A stretch of 26,349 bases of DNA, from positions 1 through 26,349 of the forward strand of contig DASYXA010000005.1 of NCBI GenBank assembly GCA_035935465.1, in the 5' to 3' direction. Origin of the DNA: UBA4735 sp035935465. Its GTDB lineage: Bacteria > Chloroflexota > Limnocylindria > P2-11E. The notes under the pieces are model-generated. The model was not told the origin of the DNA, made no database searches, and saw nothing but the letters and a program-made list of their open reading frames with translations. Made by a program: the position numbers and the translations under genes. This document shows, piece by piece, positions 10,269 to 17,785 of this stretch; within the stretch, counting starts at the first letter, position 1, and the number at the start of each line of letters is the position of its first letter.

Positions 10269-11036
10269 CTACACATTCTTCGCGGCCACCTCGGCCCCGC
10301 CGGGCACGATGACGGCGAGCATCCGGGCGGAGACCCAGCTCGCCGCCAGGAACACGGCGAGGATGACCGGGATCGACAGCGCGTCGCCGGGCCAGTGCGC
10401 ACCGAGGCCCTCGGCGAACCAGAAGACCCCGAACGCGGAGAGGATCGCTCCCACGCCGAACTTCATCCAGTTCTCGGGGACCATCGTGAGCGGCTGACGG
10501 AGCGCGAGGCCGAGCGCGATGACGACGATGCCGGCCGCGATCGCGCCCAGGACGGCCGCGTTCAGCGCCGCGGACCCGCCCGCGCCGAACGCGATGACGA
10601 TGAAGGCGACCTCGGTGCCCTCGAGCAGGACCGCCTTGTACGCGACGAGCGCGCCGATCCGATCGAACCCGGAGTGCGTCTCGCCGCGGGCCCGCAGCGC
10701 GGCGACCTCGGTGAGGTAGATGCGCTCCTCGTCGTGGATCGCGACGATGCCGGCGAAGCGCAGCACGGCCTTCCGCAGCCAGCGAAGGCCGAACAGGAGG
10801 AGCAGCGATCCGACGAATGCCTTGAGCGCGTGCTCCGGGACGTAGGTGACGATCGTCACGCCGAGCAGCGCGATGATCACCGCCAGGGAGAGCGCAGCCG
10901 CGATCGCCCCGTAGAGCGGGGCGCGCCAGCCCCGGGTGACGCCGACCGCGAGGATGATCGTCGTCGCCTCGACGAACTCGACCGCGCTGGCCACGAACGA
11001 GGGGAGTGCCGCCACCGCGAGCGCGCCGAGGTCCAT
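10269..11036 (-). CDS. COG4280-type membrane protein with internal duplication (FTR1/GDT1-like)
   Basis: A 255-aa integral membrane protein with about six or seven helices and no recognised substrate. The two halves look like repeats. The first has VEFVEATTI at 19-27, then LLLLFGLRWLRKA at 78-90. The second has LLEGTEVAF at 137-145, then LSAFGVFWFAEG at 199-210. Acidic residues placed inside the first helix of each repeat (E20, E23; E139, E142) recall the ExGD motif of GDT1/TMEM165 cation transporters and the REGxE motif of FTR1 iron permeases. The architecture therefore suggests a cation or metal transporter with inverted-repeat symmetry. It begins 19 nt after glcF, so it belongs to the iclR-glcDEF transcript. 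The family placement is moderately sure; the transport role is inference. Confidence 0.75.
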   Translation of the reverse strand: MDLGALAVAALPSFVASAVEFVEATTIILAVGVTRGWRAPLYGAIAAALSLAVIIALLGVTIVTYVPEHALKAFVGSLLLLFGLRWLRKAVLRFAGIVAIHDEERIYLTEVAALRARGETHSGFDRIGALVAYKAVLLEGTEVAFIVIAFGAGGSAALNAAVLGAIAAGIVVIALGLALRQPLTMVPENWMKFGVGAILSAFGVFWFAEGLGAHWPGDALSIPVILAVFLAASWVSARMLAVIVPGGAEVAAKNV

Positions 11037-11055
11037 GTCCTGAGGCTAGCGCGGG

Positions 11056-12339
11056 TCAGCGCGACGCGTACGCGCGGTCGAGCAGGTCCATGAGGTGCAC
11101 CACCGGGATGCGCGCGCCCTCGCGCCGAAGGGCGGCCTCGATCTGCATCTGGCAGCCCGGGTTCGCGGTCACGACCATCTCGGCGCCGCTGCGCACGATG
11201 TGTCGGGCCTTGCGGTGCCCGAGGCGCGCGGCCAGCTCGGGCTGCGTCACGTTGTACGTGCCCGCGCTCCCGCAGCACCAGTCGGCCTCCGCGAGGGGGA
11301 CCAGGCGGAGCTCGGGGATCGCCGCGAGCAGCGCGCGCGGCTGGGCAGCGATCTTCTGCCCGTGGAGGAGGTGGCAGGGGTCGTCGTACGCCGCCGTGCC
11401 GCGGACCGGCCCGGGAGGAGCCACCAGTCCCTTCGCGGCGAGGTATTCGCTCGCGTCCTTCACCCGGTCACTGAACCGCTCGCCACGCGCGGCCCACTCC
11501 CTGTCGTCCTTGAGGAGCCAGCCGTACTCCTTCAGGTTGGCCCCGCAGCCGGCGGCGTTCACGATGAACGCCTCGACCGCGAGCGGCTCGAGCGCCGCGA
11601 TGTTCCGCTTCGCGAGCTCGCGCGCGTCTCCGCGCTCCCCGGCGTGCGCGTGCAGCGCGCCGCAGCACGTCTGGACCGCCGGAACGAGCACCTCGATGCC
11701 GTTGCGCGCGAGCACGCGCGCGGTCGCGGCGTTCGTCGCGCTGAACGCCGCGCGCATGACGCAGCCGGTGAACAACGCGACCGTGCCGCGCACGGTGCCG
11801 GCCGCGGGGTAGCGCGCCGGCAGCGGCGCGCTCGTCGGCGCGCGATCGGGTACCAGGTCGAGGAGCTCGGCCAGCCGCTTCAGCCCGATGGCCCGCAGGA
11901 TGCCGCGCGCGCCGAGCCGCTTGGAGAGATGGCCGAACCGGGCGAACAGCGCGAGCCGCGCCGGAGAGGTGATCAGCCCGCGGAACACGACGCGCCGGAG
12001 CAGTCCCTCGAGGACGTTCGGCTTCCGTGCGGCGACGACCTGCGACCGCGCCGCCTCCATCAGCTTCCCGAACGAGACGCCCGACGGGCACGCGGTCTCG
12101 CACGCGCGGCAGTCCAGGCACTTGGCCATGTGGTCCGCGAACGCGGCGCTGTCCGCGTCGAGCCGCCCGTCCTGGACGTTCTTCATGAGCCGGATGCGGC
12201 CGCGCGGCGAGTCCATCTCGACGCCGAGCTCGGCAAAGGTCGGGCAGGTCGGGAGGCACAGGCCGCAGTGGACGCAGCGCGAGATGAGGTCGGGCAGCGG
12301 CGCGTCGGCGGTGGGGAACCCGATCGGGCGGACCGTCAT
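11056..12339 (-). CDS. glcF: Glycolate oxidase iron-sulfur subunit GlcF
   Basis: GlcF passes electrons from the GlcD/GlcE flavin subunits toward the quinone pool during oxidation of glycolate to glyoxylate. The 427-aa sequence has two 4Fe-4S ferredoxin motifs: C22, C25, C28, C32 and C74, C77, C80, C84, the second followed by PSG. Two cysteine-rich CCG domains follow, with VQTCCGALHAHAGE in the first, and DDPCHLLHGQK plus WCCGSAGTYNVTQPE in the second. Length and order match GlcF. The ATG overlaps the glcE stop by four bases (ATGA), so it is translationally coupled. Because subunits of related lactate and D-2-hydroxyacid oxidases look similar, the substrate could be another 2-hydroxy acid. Confidence 0.93.
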   Translation of the reverse strand: MTVRPIGFPTADAPLPDLISRCVHCGLCLPTCPTFAELGVEMDSPRGRIRLMKNVQDGRLDADSAAFADHMAKCLDCRACETACPSGVSFGKLMEAARSQVVAARKPNVLEGLLRRVVFRGLITSPARLALFARFGHLSKRLGARGILRAIGLKRLAELLDLVPDRAPTSAPLPARYPAAGTVRGTVALFTGCVMRAAFSATNAATARVLARNGIEVLVPAVQTCCGALHAHAGERGDARELAKRNIAALEPLAVEAFIVNAAGCGANLKEYGWLLKDDREWAARGERFSDRVKDASEYLAAKGLVAPPGPVRGTAAYDDPCHLLHGQKIAAQPRALLAAIPELRLVPLAEADWCCGSAGTYNVTQPELAARLGHRKARHIVRSGAEMVVTANPGCQMQIEAALRREGARIPVVHLMDLLDRAYASR

Positions 12340-13490
12340 CCGACCGCCGACCGCGCGGGCTCGAGGATGCCGCTCGGGTCGAAGGCGTCCTTCAATCGGC
12401 GCATGAGGAACGCGCCGGCCGGCTCGGGGCCACCGAAGGGGTCCAGCCCCGGAACCGCGGCGCGCTCGATCCGCGCGCTGCCGCCGAGCACGCGCGCGTT
12501 CGCCAGGAGCGCGTCGGCCGCGGCGGGCAGCCCGGCGTCGTCGCGCAGGTGCACGAGCACGATCCCGCTCGCGGCGTCGGCGACGACGCGCGCGGAGCGG
12601 TCGAGGTGCAGCGCGGTCTCGGCGAAGGCGGTCTGGGCCGAGAGCGGCAGCGCCGCGCGCACGACGGCGCCGGTCTCGGCTGCGTCCACGAGCTCCCGAA
12701 GCGGACCGAGCTCGGCCTCCACGTCGCCGGCCGCCGTCGCCGTCGCGTCGCGCGTGGCCGCGACGCGCGTGAGCTCGGCCAGCGCGCGCTCGACGGGTGC
12801 CGCCTCTCCGGCCGCGGCGATCACGAGCCGCCAGCCGCTCTCGTCGGTGCGCGCGACCACGACGGCCGTCGGGCGCAGCGAGGTGCGGACCAGGGTGTCG
12901 GCCGCCCCAAACGCGCCGCCGGGCGTCGCGAACGTCGCGGTCGCCGCGCGCGCGACCGGCGGTACGGGGAGGATCTTGAACGTCGCTTCGACGACGACGC
13001 CGAGCGTCCCGAGCGATCCGATGAACAGCTTGTCGAGGTCGTAGCCCGCGACGTTCTTCACGACGCGCCCGCCGGACCGCGCGATCGTGCCGTCGGGCAG
13101 CGCGGCCCGAACGCCGAGGAGCAGGTCGCGGACGCTCCCGTACCGGTAGCGGCCGAAGCCGTTGCTGTCCGCCGCGATGACGCCGCCGATCGTCGCGCCG
13201 CGCCCGACGTGCGGCGCGTCGATCGGGAGGAACTGGCCATGCGCGGCGAGTGCGTCACGCACCGCGCGCAGCGTGGTCCCGGCGCGCACGGTCACGGTGA
13301 GGTCCTCGGGCACGTGGTCGACGATCCCGGCGAGGCGCGCGGTCTCGAGCGTCACGGCGGTCAGGTACAGCCGGCCGAGGTGGTCCTTCGTCCCGCCGCC
13401 GCGGACGCGGACGGTCTGGCCGTCCGCCGCGCACGCGCGGAGCAGCGCGGCGCAGTCTTCCGCGGTCGCGGGCCGCTCAACGCGCGGCAT
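12336..13490 (-). CDS. glcE: Glycolate oxidase FAD-binding subunit GlcE
   Basis: A 384-aa FAD-binding (PCMH-type) protein. The flavin pocket is visible as VRVRGGGTKDHLG near 27-39, then RGATIGGVIAADSNGFGRYR and the segment with DLLLGVRAALPDGT and GGRVVKNVAGYDL. The C-terminal half is Ala-rich and poorly conserved, as usual for GlcE, and ends with a MRRLKDAFDPSGIL motif shared with GlcD. The ATG lies inside the last codons of glcD (14-nt overlap), and the stop overlaps the glcF start by 4 nt. It acts as the second flavin subunit of the GlcDEF complex. Confidence is high from domain type plus operon order. Confidence 0.92.
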   Translation of the reverse strand: MPRVERPATAEDCAALLRACAADGQTVRVRGGGTKDHLGRLYLTAVTLETARLAGIVDHVPEDLTVTVRAGTTLRAVRDALAAHGQFLPIDAPHVGRGATIGGVIAADSNGFGRYRYGSVRDLLLGVRAALPDGTIARSGGRVVKNVAGYDLDKLFIGSLGTLGVVVEATFKILPVPPVARAATATFATPGGAFGAADTLVRTSLRPTAVVVARTDESGWRLVIAAAGEAAPVERALAELTRVAATRDATATAAGDVEAELGPLRELVDAAETGAVVRAALPLSAQTAFAETALHLDRSARVVADAASGIVLVHLRDDAGLPAAADALLANARVLGGSARIERAAVPGLDPFGGPEPAGAFLMRRLKDAFDPSGILEPARSAVG

Positions 13491-14928
13491 TCAGGGAGAA
13501 CTCCTTGCACTTCCCGGGGGTGGGGAACATCTTTCCGGGATTCGCGAGGCCGAGCGGGTCGAACGCGTCCTTCACTCGGCGCATGACCGCAAGGTCGACG
13601 GGCGAGTACTGGAGGGGCATGTAGCAGTTCTTCTCCATGCCGACGCCGTGCTCGCCGGTGATCGAGCCGCCGACGTCGATGCACATCTCGAGGATCTCGC
13701 GGCCCGCCTCCTTCACGCGCTCGACCTCCGCAGGGCCCTTCGAGCCGTCGAACATGATCAGCGGGTGCAGGTTGCCGTCCCCGGCGTGGAAGACGTTCGC
13801 GATGCGCAGGCCGTAGCGCTCGCCGACGTCGACCACGTGGCGGAGCACCTGCGGGAGCTTCGTGCGCGGGATCACGCCGTCCTGCACGTAGTAGTCCGAG
13901 GCGAGCCGGCCCATCGCCGCGAAGGCGCCCTTCCGGCCGGCCCAGAGCTTGTCGCGCTCGAGCGCCGTGGCCGCGACGCGCAGCTCCTGCGCGTGCGACG
14001 CGCGGCAGATGGCCTCGATGCGCTCGAGCAGGTCGTCGAGCCCGTCGCGCACCCCGTCCACCTCGACGAGGAGGATCCCGCCGGCGTCGAGCGGGTAGCC
14101 CGCGCCGACCGAGGCCTCGACCGCCTGGATCGAGAGCTGGTCCATCATCTCGATCGCGCTCGGGACGATCCCCGCGCCGATGATCGCCGACACCGTGTTC
14201 GACGCGTCGTCCATCGTCGGGAACGCGGCCATGAGGGTCCGCTTGTCCTCGGGGAGCGGGATGAGCTTCACGGTGATCTCGGTGACGATGCCGAGCGTGC
14301 CCTCGGATCCGACGAACGTCCCGACGAGGTCGTACCCCGGTGACTCGATGGACTTCCCGCCGAGCCGCACGACGGTGCCGTCGGACAGCACGAGCTCGAG
14401 GCCGGTGACGTGGTTCGTCGTCACGCCGTAGGCGAGCGTGTGCGGGCCACCCGAGTTCTCGGCGACGTTGCCGCCGAGCGTGCAGGCCTTCTGGCTCGAC
14501 GGATCCGGAGCGAAGTACAGGCCGTGCGGCGCAGCCGCGGTCGACAGATGCAGGTTCACCAGGCCGGGCTGCACCACCGCGCGCAGGTTCGGCACGTCCA
14601 GCTCGAGGATGCGCGACATCCGCGCGAACGAGATGACCACACCGCCCTCGACCGGGATCGCGCCGCCCGAGAGCCCGGTACCCGCGCCGCGCGGCACGAG
14701 CGGCACGCCATGCTCCGCGCAGAACCGCGCGAGCTTCGCGACATCAGCCGTCTCGTTGGGAAGCACGACCGCATCGGGTGTCGCCGTGTCGACGGCGCCG
14801 TCGTACTCGTAGAGCAGGAGATCCTCGCGAGCCCAGAGCACCTTCTCGTCGCCGAGCAGCTCCCGCAGCGACGCTGCGAGCTCCGCACCCCGGAGGCCGG
14901 CGCGGACGACCGCCGGCGCCACGGTCAC
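13477..14928 (-). CDS. glcD: Glycolate oxidase catalytic FAD subunit GlcD
   Basis: The 483-aa product is the catalytic flavoprotein that oxidises glycolate (or a related 2-hydroxy acid). The PCMH FAD site shows VPRGAGTGLSGG at about 78-89, then GGNVAENSGGPHTLAYGVT and GYDLVGTFVGSEGTLGIVTE. The C-terminal domain has HAGDGNLHP and SITGEHGVG, the conserved active-site segments of this family, and ends with RRVKDAFDPLGLANPGKMF. I chose the GTG at 14928 because it overlaps the iclR stop as GTGA, matching the coupling seen throughout this window. A longer reading frame to 15009 would only add an unrelated Arg-rich sequence that is iclR read in another frame. Confidence 0.95.
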   Translation of the reverse strand: MTVAPAVVRAGLRGAELAASLRELLGDEKVLWAREDLLLYEYDGAVDTATPDAVVLPNETADVAKLARFCAEHGVPLVPRGAGTGLSGGAIPVEGGVVISFARMSRILELDVPNLRAVVQPGLVNLHLSTAAAPHGLYFAPDPSSQKACTLGGNVAENSGGPHTLAYGVTTNHVTGLELVLSDGTVVRLGGKSIESPGYDLVGTFVGSEGTLGIVTEITVKLIPLPEDKRTLMAAFPTMDDASNTVSAIIGAGIVPSAIEMMDQLSIQAVEASVGAGYPLDAGGILLVEVDGVRDGLDDLLERIEAICRASHAQELRVAATALERDKLWAGRKGAFAAMGRLASDYYVQDGVIPRTKLPQVLRHVVDVGERYGLRIANVFHAGDGNLHPLIMFDGSKGPAEVERVKEAGREILEMCIDVGGSITGEHGVGMEKNCYMPLQYSPVDLAVMRRVKDAFDPLGLANPGKMFPTPGKCKEFSLNAAR

Positions 14929-15722
14929 GCCCCGGCGCCCTCGCGCGCGCGGAGCACGCCGGCGAGCTCGCCCGCGGCGCGCCGCATCTGCGGCACGAAC
15001 TCGACGCAACGCTGCTTCGTCAAGCGGCTCGCGGGGCCGGAGATCGAGATCGCGGCGATCGGCGCGCCGATCGGGCCGACCGCGACCGCGACGCAGCGCA
15101 CCCCCTCGTCGTACTCCTCGTCGTCGAGCGCGTAGCCGCGCTCGCGGGCATCGTCGAGGGCTCGCGCGAGCGACGCGCGGTCGATGAGCGTCTTCCCGGT
15201 ATGCGGCCGCAGCTCGGTGCGGTCGAGGAGCGCTTCGCGGCGCGGTTGCGGCAGTGACGCGAGCAGCGCCTTCCCGGCGCCGGTCGCGTGCAGCGGCACG
15301 CGGTTGCCCACGACCGTGAACAGCCGCACGACCTGCGGGCTCGCCGCGGTCTCGATGTACACGGCCATCGTGTCGTCGAGGACGCTCAGGTTCGCGGTCT
15401 CGCGGGTCGCCTCGACCAGCCCGACCAGCAGCGGCCGCGCGGCGAGCCGGAGCTCGTTGTACCGGCTGCGGCCTTCGGCGAGGGTCGCGACCTTCGCGCC
15501 CGCGTAGTACCGGCTGGTGTCGGGGTTCTGCCGGACGTAGCCGCGGCGGAGGAGCGTCGCGAGGAGCCGGTGGACGGTGCTGACGTGGAGCTTCGTCCGC
15601 GCCGCGAGGGCGGTGATGCTCACCTCGCCGTCGGCGCCGGCCAGCGCCTCCAGCAGATCGAGGGCGCGGTCCACCGACTGGACCGAGCGCCGGGACCGGC
15701 GCGGCTCGGTGGCTTCTTTCAC
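14925..15722 (-). CDS. IclR-family transcriptional regulator of the glc operon
   Basis: A 265-aa IclR-type regulator. Residues about 13-75 form the winged helix-turn-helix (SVDRALDLLEAL, then ITALAARTKLHVSTVHRLLATL and RGYVRQ). Residues 85-255 form the effector domain with the signature DDEEYDEGVRCVAVAVGP and IAAISISGPASR. The GTG start has GAGGAG 9 nt upstream (15732-15737). It is the first gene of the leftward operon and overlaps glcD by 4 nt, so it most likely controls glycolate oxidation, and probably itself, in response to glycolate or glyoxylate. The ligand is inferred from context only. It is divergent from uvrC across 64 nt. Confidence 0.93.
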   Translation of the reverse strand: MKEATEPRRSRRSVQSVDRALDLLEALAGADGEVSITALAARTKLHVSTVHRLLATLLRRGYVRQNPDTSRYYAGAKVATLAEGRSRYNELRLAARPLLVGLVEATRETANLSVLDDTMAVYIETAASPQVVRLFTVVGNRVPLHATGAGKALLASLPQPRREALLDRTELRPHTGKTLIDRASLARALDDARERGYALDDEEYDEGVRCVAVAVGPIGAPIAAISISGPASRLTKQRCVEFVPQMRRAAGELAGVLRAREGAGA

Positions 15723-15751
15723 GGCTCGGAACTCCTCATCTGCGGAGCGAA

Positions 15752-15757
15752 ATCATA
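15752..15757 (-). promoter_or_regulatory. Candidate -10 element for iclR-glcDEF (TATGAT)
   Basis: On the minus strand TATGAT (one mismatch to TATAAT) lies about 30 nt upstream of the iclR GTG, leaving a leader of roughly 22 nt that contains the GAGGAG ribosome site. No convincing -35 hexamer is found 17 nt further upstream, which would suit an activator-dependent or IclR-controlled promoter. It lies inside the 64-nt iclR-uvrC spacer. Confidence 0.4.
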
Positions 15758-15774
15758 TGCCCGCCGGCCCTTCC

Positions 15775-15780
15775 TATCCT
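15775..15780 (+). promoter_or_regulatory. Candidate -10 element for leaderless uvrC (TATCCT)
   Basis: TATCCT fits the TANNNT form of a -10 box and ends exactly 6 nt before the ATG at 15787, so transcription would begin at the start codon itself. There is no ribosome site before that ATG, which fits leaderless translation. No clear -35 box is seen. Confidence 0.4.
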
Positions 15781-15786
15781 TTTCGC

Positions 15787-17694
15787 ATGCCGAACGCCGC
15801 GGACCGCCGCACCACCCTCCTCGCCCAGGCCGCCTCGTTCCCCGAGTCGCCCGGCGTGTACCTGTTCATGGATGCCCGCGGCCGGGTGCTCTACGTCGGG
15901 AAAGCCGACGTCCTGCGCGACCGGATCCGCAGCTACTTCGGCCCGAGCCTCGACGTGCGGCACGTCCGGCTGGTCGAGCGCGCGGAGCGCCTCGAGTACG
16001 TGCTCACCGGCAGCGTGTCCGAGTCGTACCTGCTCGAGGCGAACCTCATCAAGCAGCACCGGCCGCGCTACAACATCCGGCTCAAGGACGACAAGTCGTA
16101 TCCGTACGTGAAGGTCACGCTCGGCGAGGACTTCCCGCGGATCCTGCGGACGCGGACGCTGGGCGACCGCACCGCCCGCTACTTCGGCCCGTACGCCAAT
16201 GCGAAGTCGGTGGACGAGTCGCTCGACCTCCTGCAGAAGCTCTTCCCGTACCGCACCTGCAAGCTCACCATCGTCGCCGGCGAGGACGGACCGGGCCGGA
16301 CCGTGCCGCCGAGCGCGCTTCCCGGTGGGCGGCCGTGTCTCCTCTTCCACCTGAAGCGCTGCACCGCGCCGTGCGTCGGGGCGGCCACCCGCGAGGAGTA
16401 TCGCGCGACCATCGACCGGAGCGTGCAGTTCCTCGAGGGGCGCTACGACGCCCTCGCGCGCGATCTGCGGCGCGAGATGCTGGTCGCGTCGGAGTCGCTC
16501 GATTACGAGCGCGCCGGGCTGCTGCGCGATCGGGTCACGGCCATCGAGCGGACCACCGACCGCCAGGAGGTCCACGCCTACAAAGGCGACGACTTCGACG
16601 CGCTCGGCGTCGCGCTCGCCGAGGGCGACGCCGCGGTGCAGCTCCTCCGCGTGCGCGACGGCACCGTCGTCGGGCGCGACCACTTCTTCCTCGAGGGCGC
16701 CGAGGGCGCGACGCCGGGCGAGGTGCTCGGCTCGTTCCTGCGCCAGCACTACGCCGCCGCCACCACGTTCCCGCCGGAGATCGCCGTGCCGGAGGCGATC
16801 CCGGACGCCGAGACGTTCGTCGCGTTCGTCGAGGAGAAGCGCGGAACGCAGGTCGAGCTCCACGTGCCGCAGCGCGGCAAGAAGAAGCGGCTCATCGAGC
16901 TCGCGGTGCGCAACGCGCGGGACGCGCTCGAGCAGGAGCGCGTGCGCTGGCTCGCCGACAAGGGGAAGACCGACTCCGCCCTCGCCGAGCTGCAGCAGGC
17001 GCTCGGCCTCGAGGGGCCGCCGAAGCGGATCGAGTGCTTCGACGTGAGCCACGTGCAGGGAACGAGCGTGGTCAGCTCGATGGTCGTGTTCGAGGACGGC
17101 AAGCCCGCCAAGCAGGGCTACCGGCGCTTCCGCGCCAAGCTCGGCGACCGCAACGACGACTTCGCCAACATGCGGGACACGCTTCGACGACGGTTCGCCC
17201 GTTCCCGTGAGTGGGGCTCGCCCGGGTCCGGCGAAACCGGGCCTGGCCGCGCGAACCGCGGCTGGCCGATCCCGGACCTGGTGATCCTCGACGGCGGGAA
17301 GGGCCAGCTCGCCGAAGGGATCGGCGCGCTGTCCGACGCCGGCCTGCTCCAGATCCCGATCGCCGCGCTCGCGAAAGAGCGCGAGGAGCTCTTCGTCCCC
17401 GGCAGACCGGATCCGATCGTGCTGCCGCAACGCTCCCAGGGGCTGTTCCTGGTCCAGCGGATCCGCGACGAGGCCCATCGGTTCGCCGTGACCTACCACC
17501 AGCAGGTCCGCGGCAAGCGCGCCGTGCGGTCGGTGCTGGACGACATCCAGGGCGTCGGGCCGGCCAAGAAGCGCGCGCTCCTGCGGCAGTTCGGCTCGCT
17601 GAACGGGATGCGTGAGGCCAGCGAAGCGGACCTCGCGGGAGTTGCCGGCGTCGGGCCCGCGCTCGCGGAGCGGATCAAGCAAGCCATCGAATGA
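15787..17694 (+). CDS. uvrC: Excinuclease ABC subunit C (UvrC)
   Basis: UvrC makes both incisions around a lesion held by UvrB. The 635-aa product shows all family parts in order: GIY-YIG nuclease (GVY at 23-25, YVG at 36-38), UVR motif around LDYERAGLLRDRV, the RNase H-like nuclease with D419 in CFDVSH and D502 in VILDGGKGQL, and C-terminal helix-hairpin-helices (IQGVGPAKKRALL and VAGVGPALAERI). A Gly/Pro/Ser-rich insert of about 16 residues precedes the PDLVILDGG segment. I chose the ATG at 15787, which fits a leaderless transcript. An in-frame ATG at 15757 with GGAG 9 nt upstream would add ten residues and is a real alternative. uvrC is not in the uvrB-uvrA operon and has no SOS box that I can see. 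Confidence 0.97.
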   Translation: MPNAADRRTTLLAQAASFPESPGVYLFMDARGRVLYVGKADVLRDRIRSYFGPSLDVRHVRLVERAERLEYVLTGSVSESYLLEANLIKQHRPRYNIRLKDDKSYPYVKVTLGEDFPRILRTRTLGDRTARYFGPYANAKSVDESLDLLQKLFPYRTCKLTIVAGEDGPGRTVPPSALPGGRPCLLFHLKRCTAPCVGAATREEYRATIDRSVQFLEGRYDALARDLRREMLVASESLDYERAGLLRDRVTAIERTTDRQEVHAYKGDDFDALGVALAEGDAAVQLLRVRDGTVVGRDHFFLEGAEGATPGEVLGSFLRQHYAAATTFPPEIAVPEAIPDAETFVAFVEEKRGTQVELHVPQRGKKKRLIELAVRNARDALEQERVRWLADKGKTDSALAELQQALGLEGPPKRIECFDVSHVQGTSVVSSMVVFEDGKPAKQGYRRFRAKLGDRNDDFANMRDTLRRRFARSREWGSPGSGETGPGRANRGWPIPDLVILDGGKGQLAEGIGALSDAGLLQIPIAALAKEREELFVPGRPDPIVLPQRSQGLFLVQRIRDEAHRFAVTYHQQVRGKRAVRSVLDDIQGVGPAKKRALLRQFGSLNGMREASEADLAGVAGVGPALAERIKQAIE

Positions 17695-17695
17695 C

Positions 17696-17715
17696 CGTTG
17701 AGGTCCAGCTCAACG
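17696..17715. repeat. Inverted repeat CGTTGAG-N6-CTCAACG after uvrC
   Basis: Perfect 7-bp arms flank GTCCAG, beginning 2 nt after the uvrC stop. The same heptamer CGTTGAG occurs again at 17738-17744, and CGTTGAC at 17749-17755 overlaps the -35 box of the next gene. The lack of a T-run argues against an intrinsic terminator alone. The repeated element looks more like an operator for a dimeric DNA-binding protein, and the DUF2089 regulator encoded just downstream is the obvious candidate. Confidence 0.55.
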
Positions 17716-17750
17716 ATCCGCATATTCCACTACAGAACGTTGAGTTTGCG

Positions 17751-17779
17751 TTGACAATCAGATAGGTCGCTCGCAGAGT
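17751..17779 (+). promoter_or_regulatory. Promoter of the DUF2089-DUF4097-ABC operon
   Basis: A perfect TTGACA (17751-17756) is followed, after 17 nt, by CAGAGT (17774-17779), a poor but correctly spaced -10. Initiation 7 nt after it would fall on the A of the ATG at 17786, making the first gene leaderless; no ribosome site is present before that ATG. This is one of the AT-richest stretches in the window. The -35 box overlaps a CGTTGA repeat, so a protein binding the repeat would compete with RNA polymerase. Confidence 0.55.
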
Positions 17780-17785
17780 CGGGCC

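Noticed and set aside
17195..17270. GC-rich hairpin (CCCGG...CCGGG) as a regulatory element or mobile insertion
   Set aside because: It lies inside uvrC and encodes a Gly/Pro/Ser linker in frame; such hairpins are frequent by chance at this base composition.
17696..17715. Intrinsic terminator for uvrC
   Set aside because: The 7-bp stem has no following T-run, and the same heptamer recurs as single copies downstream, which fits an operator better. A weak terminator role cannot be excluded.
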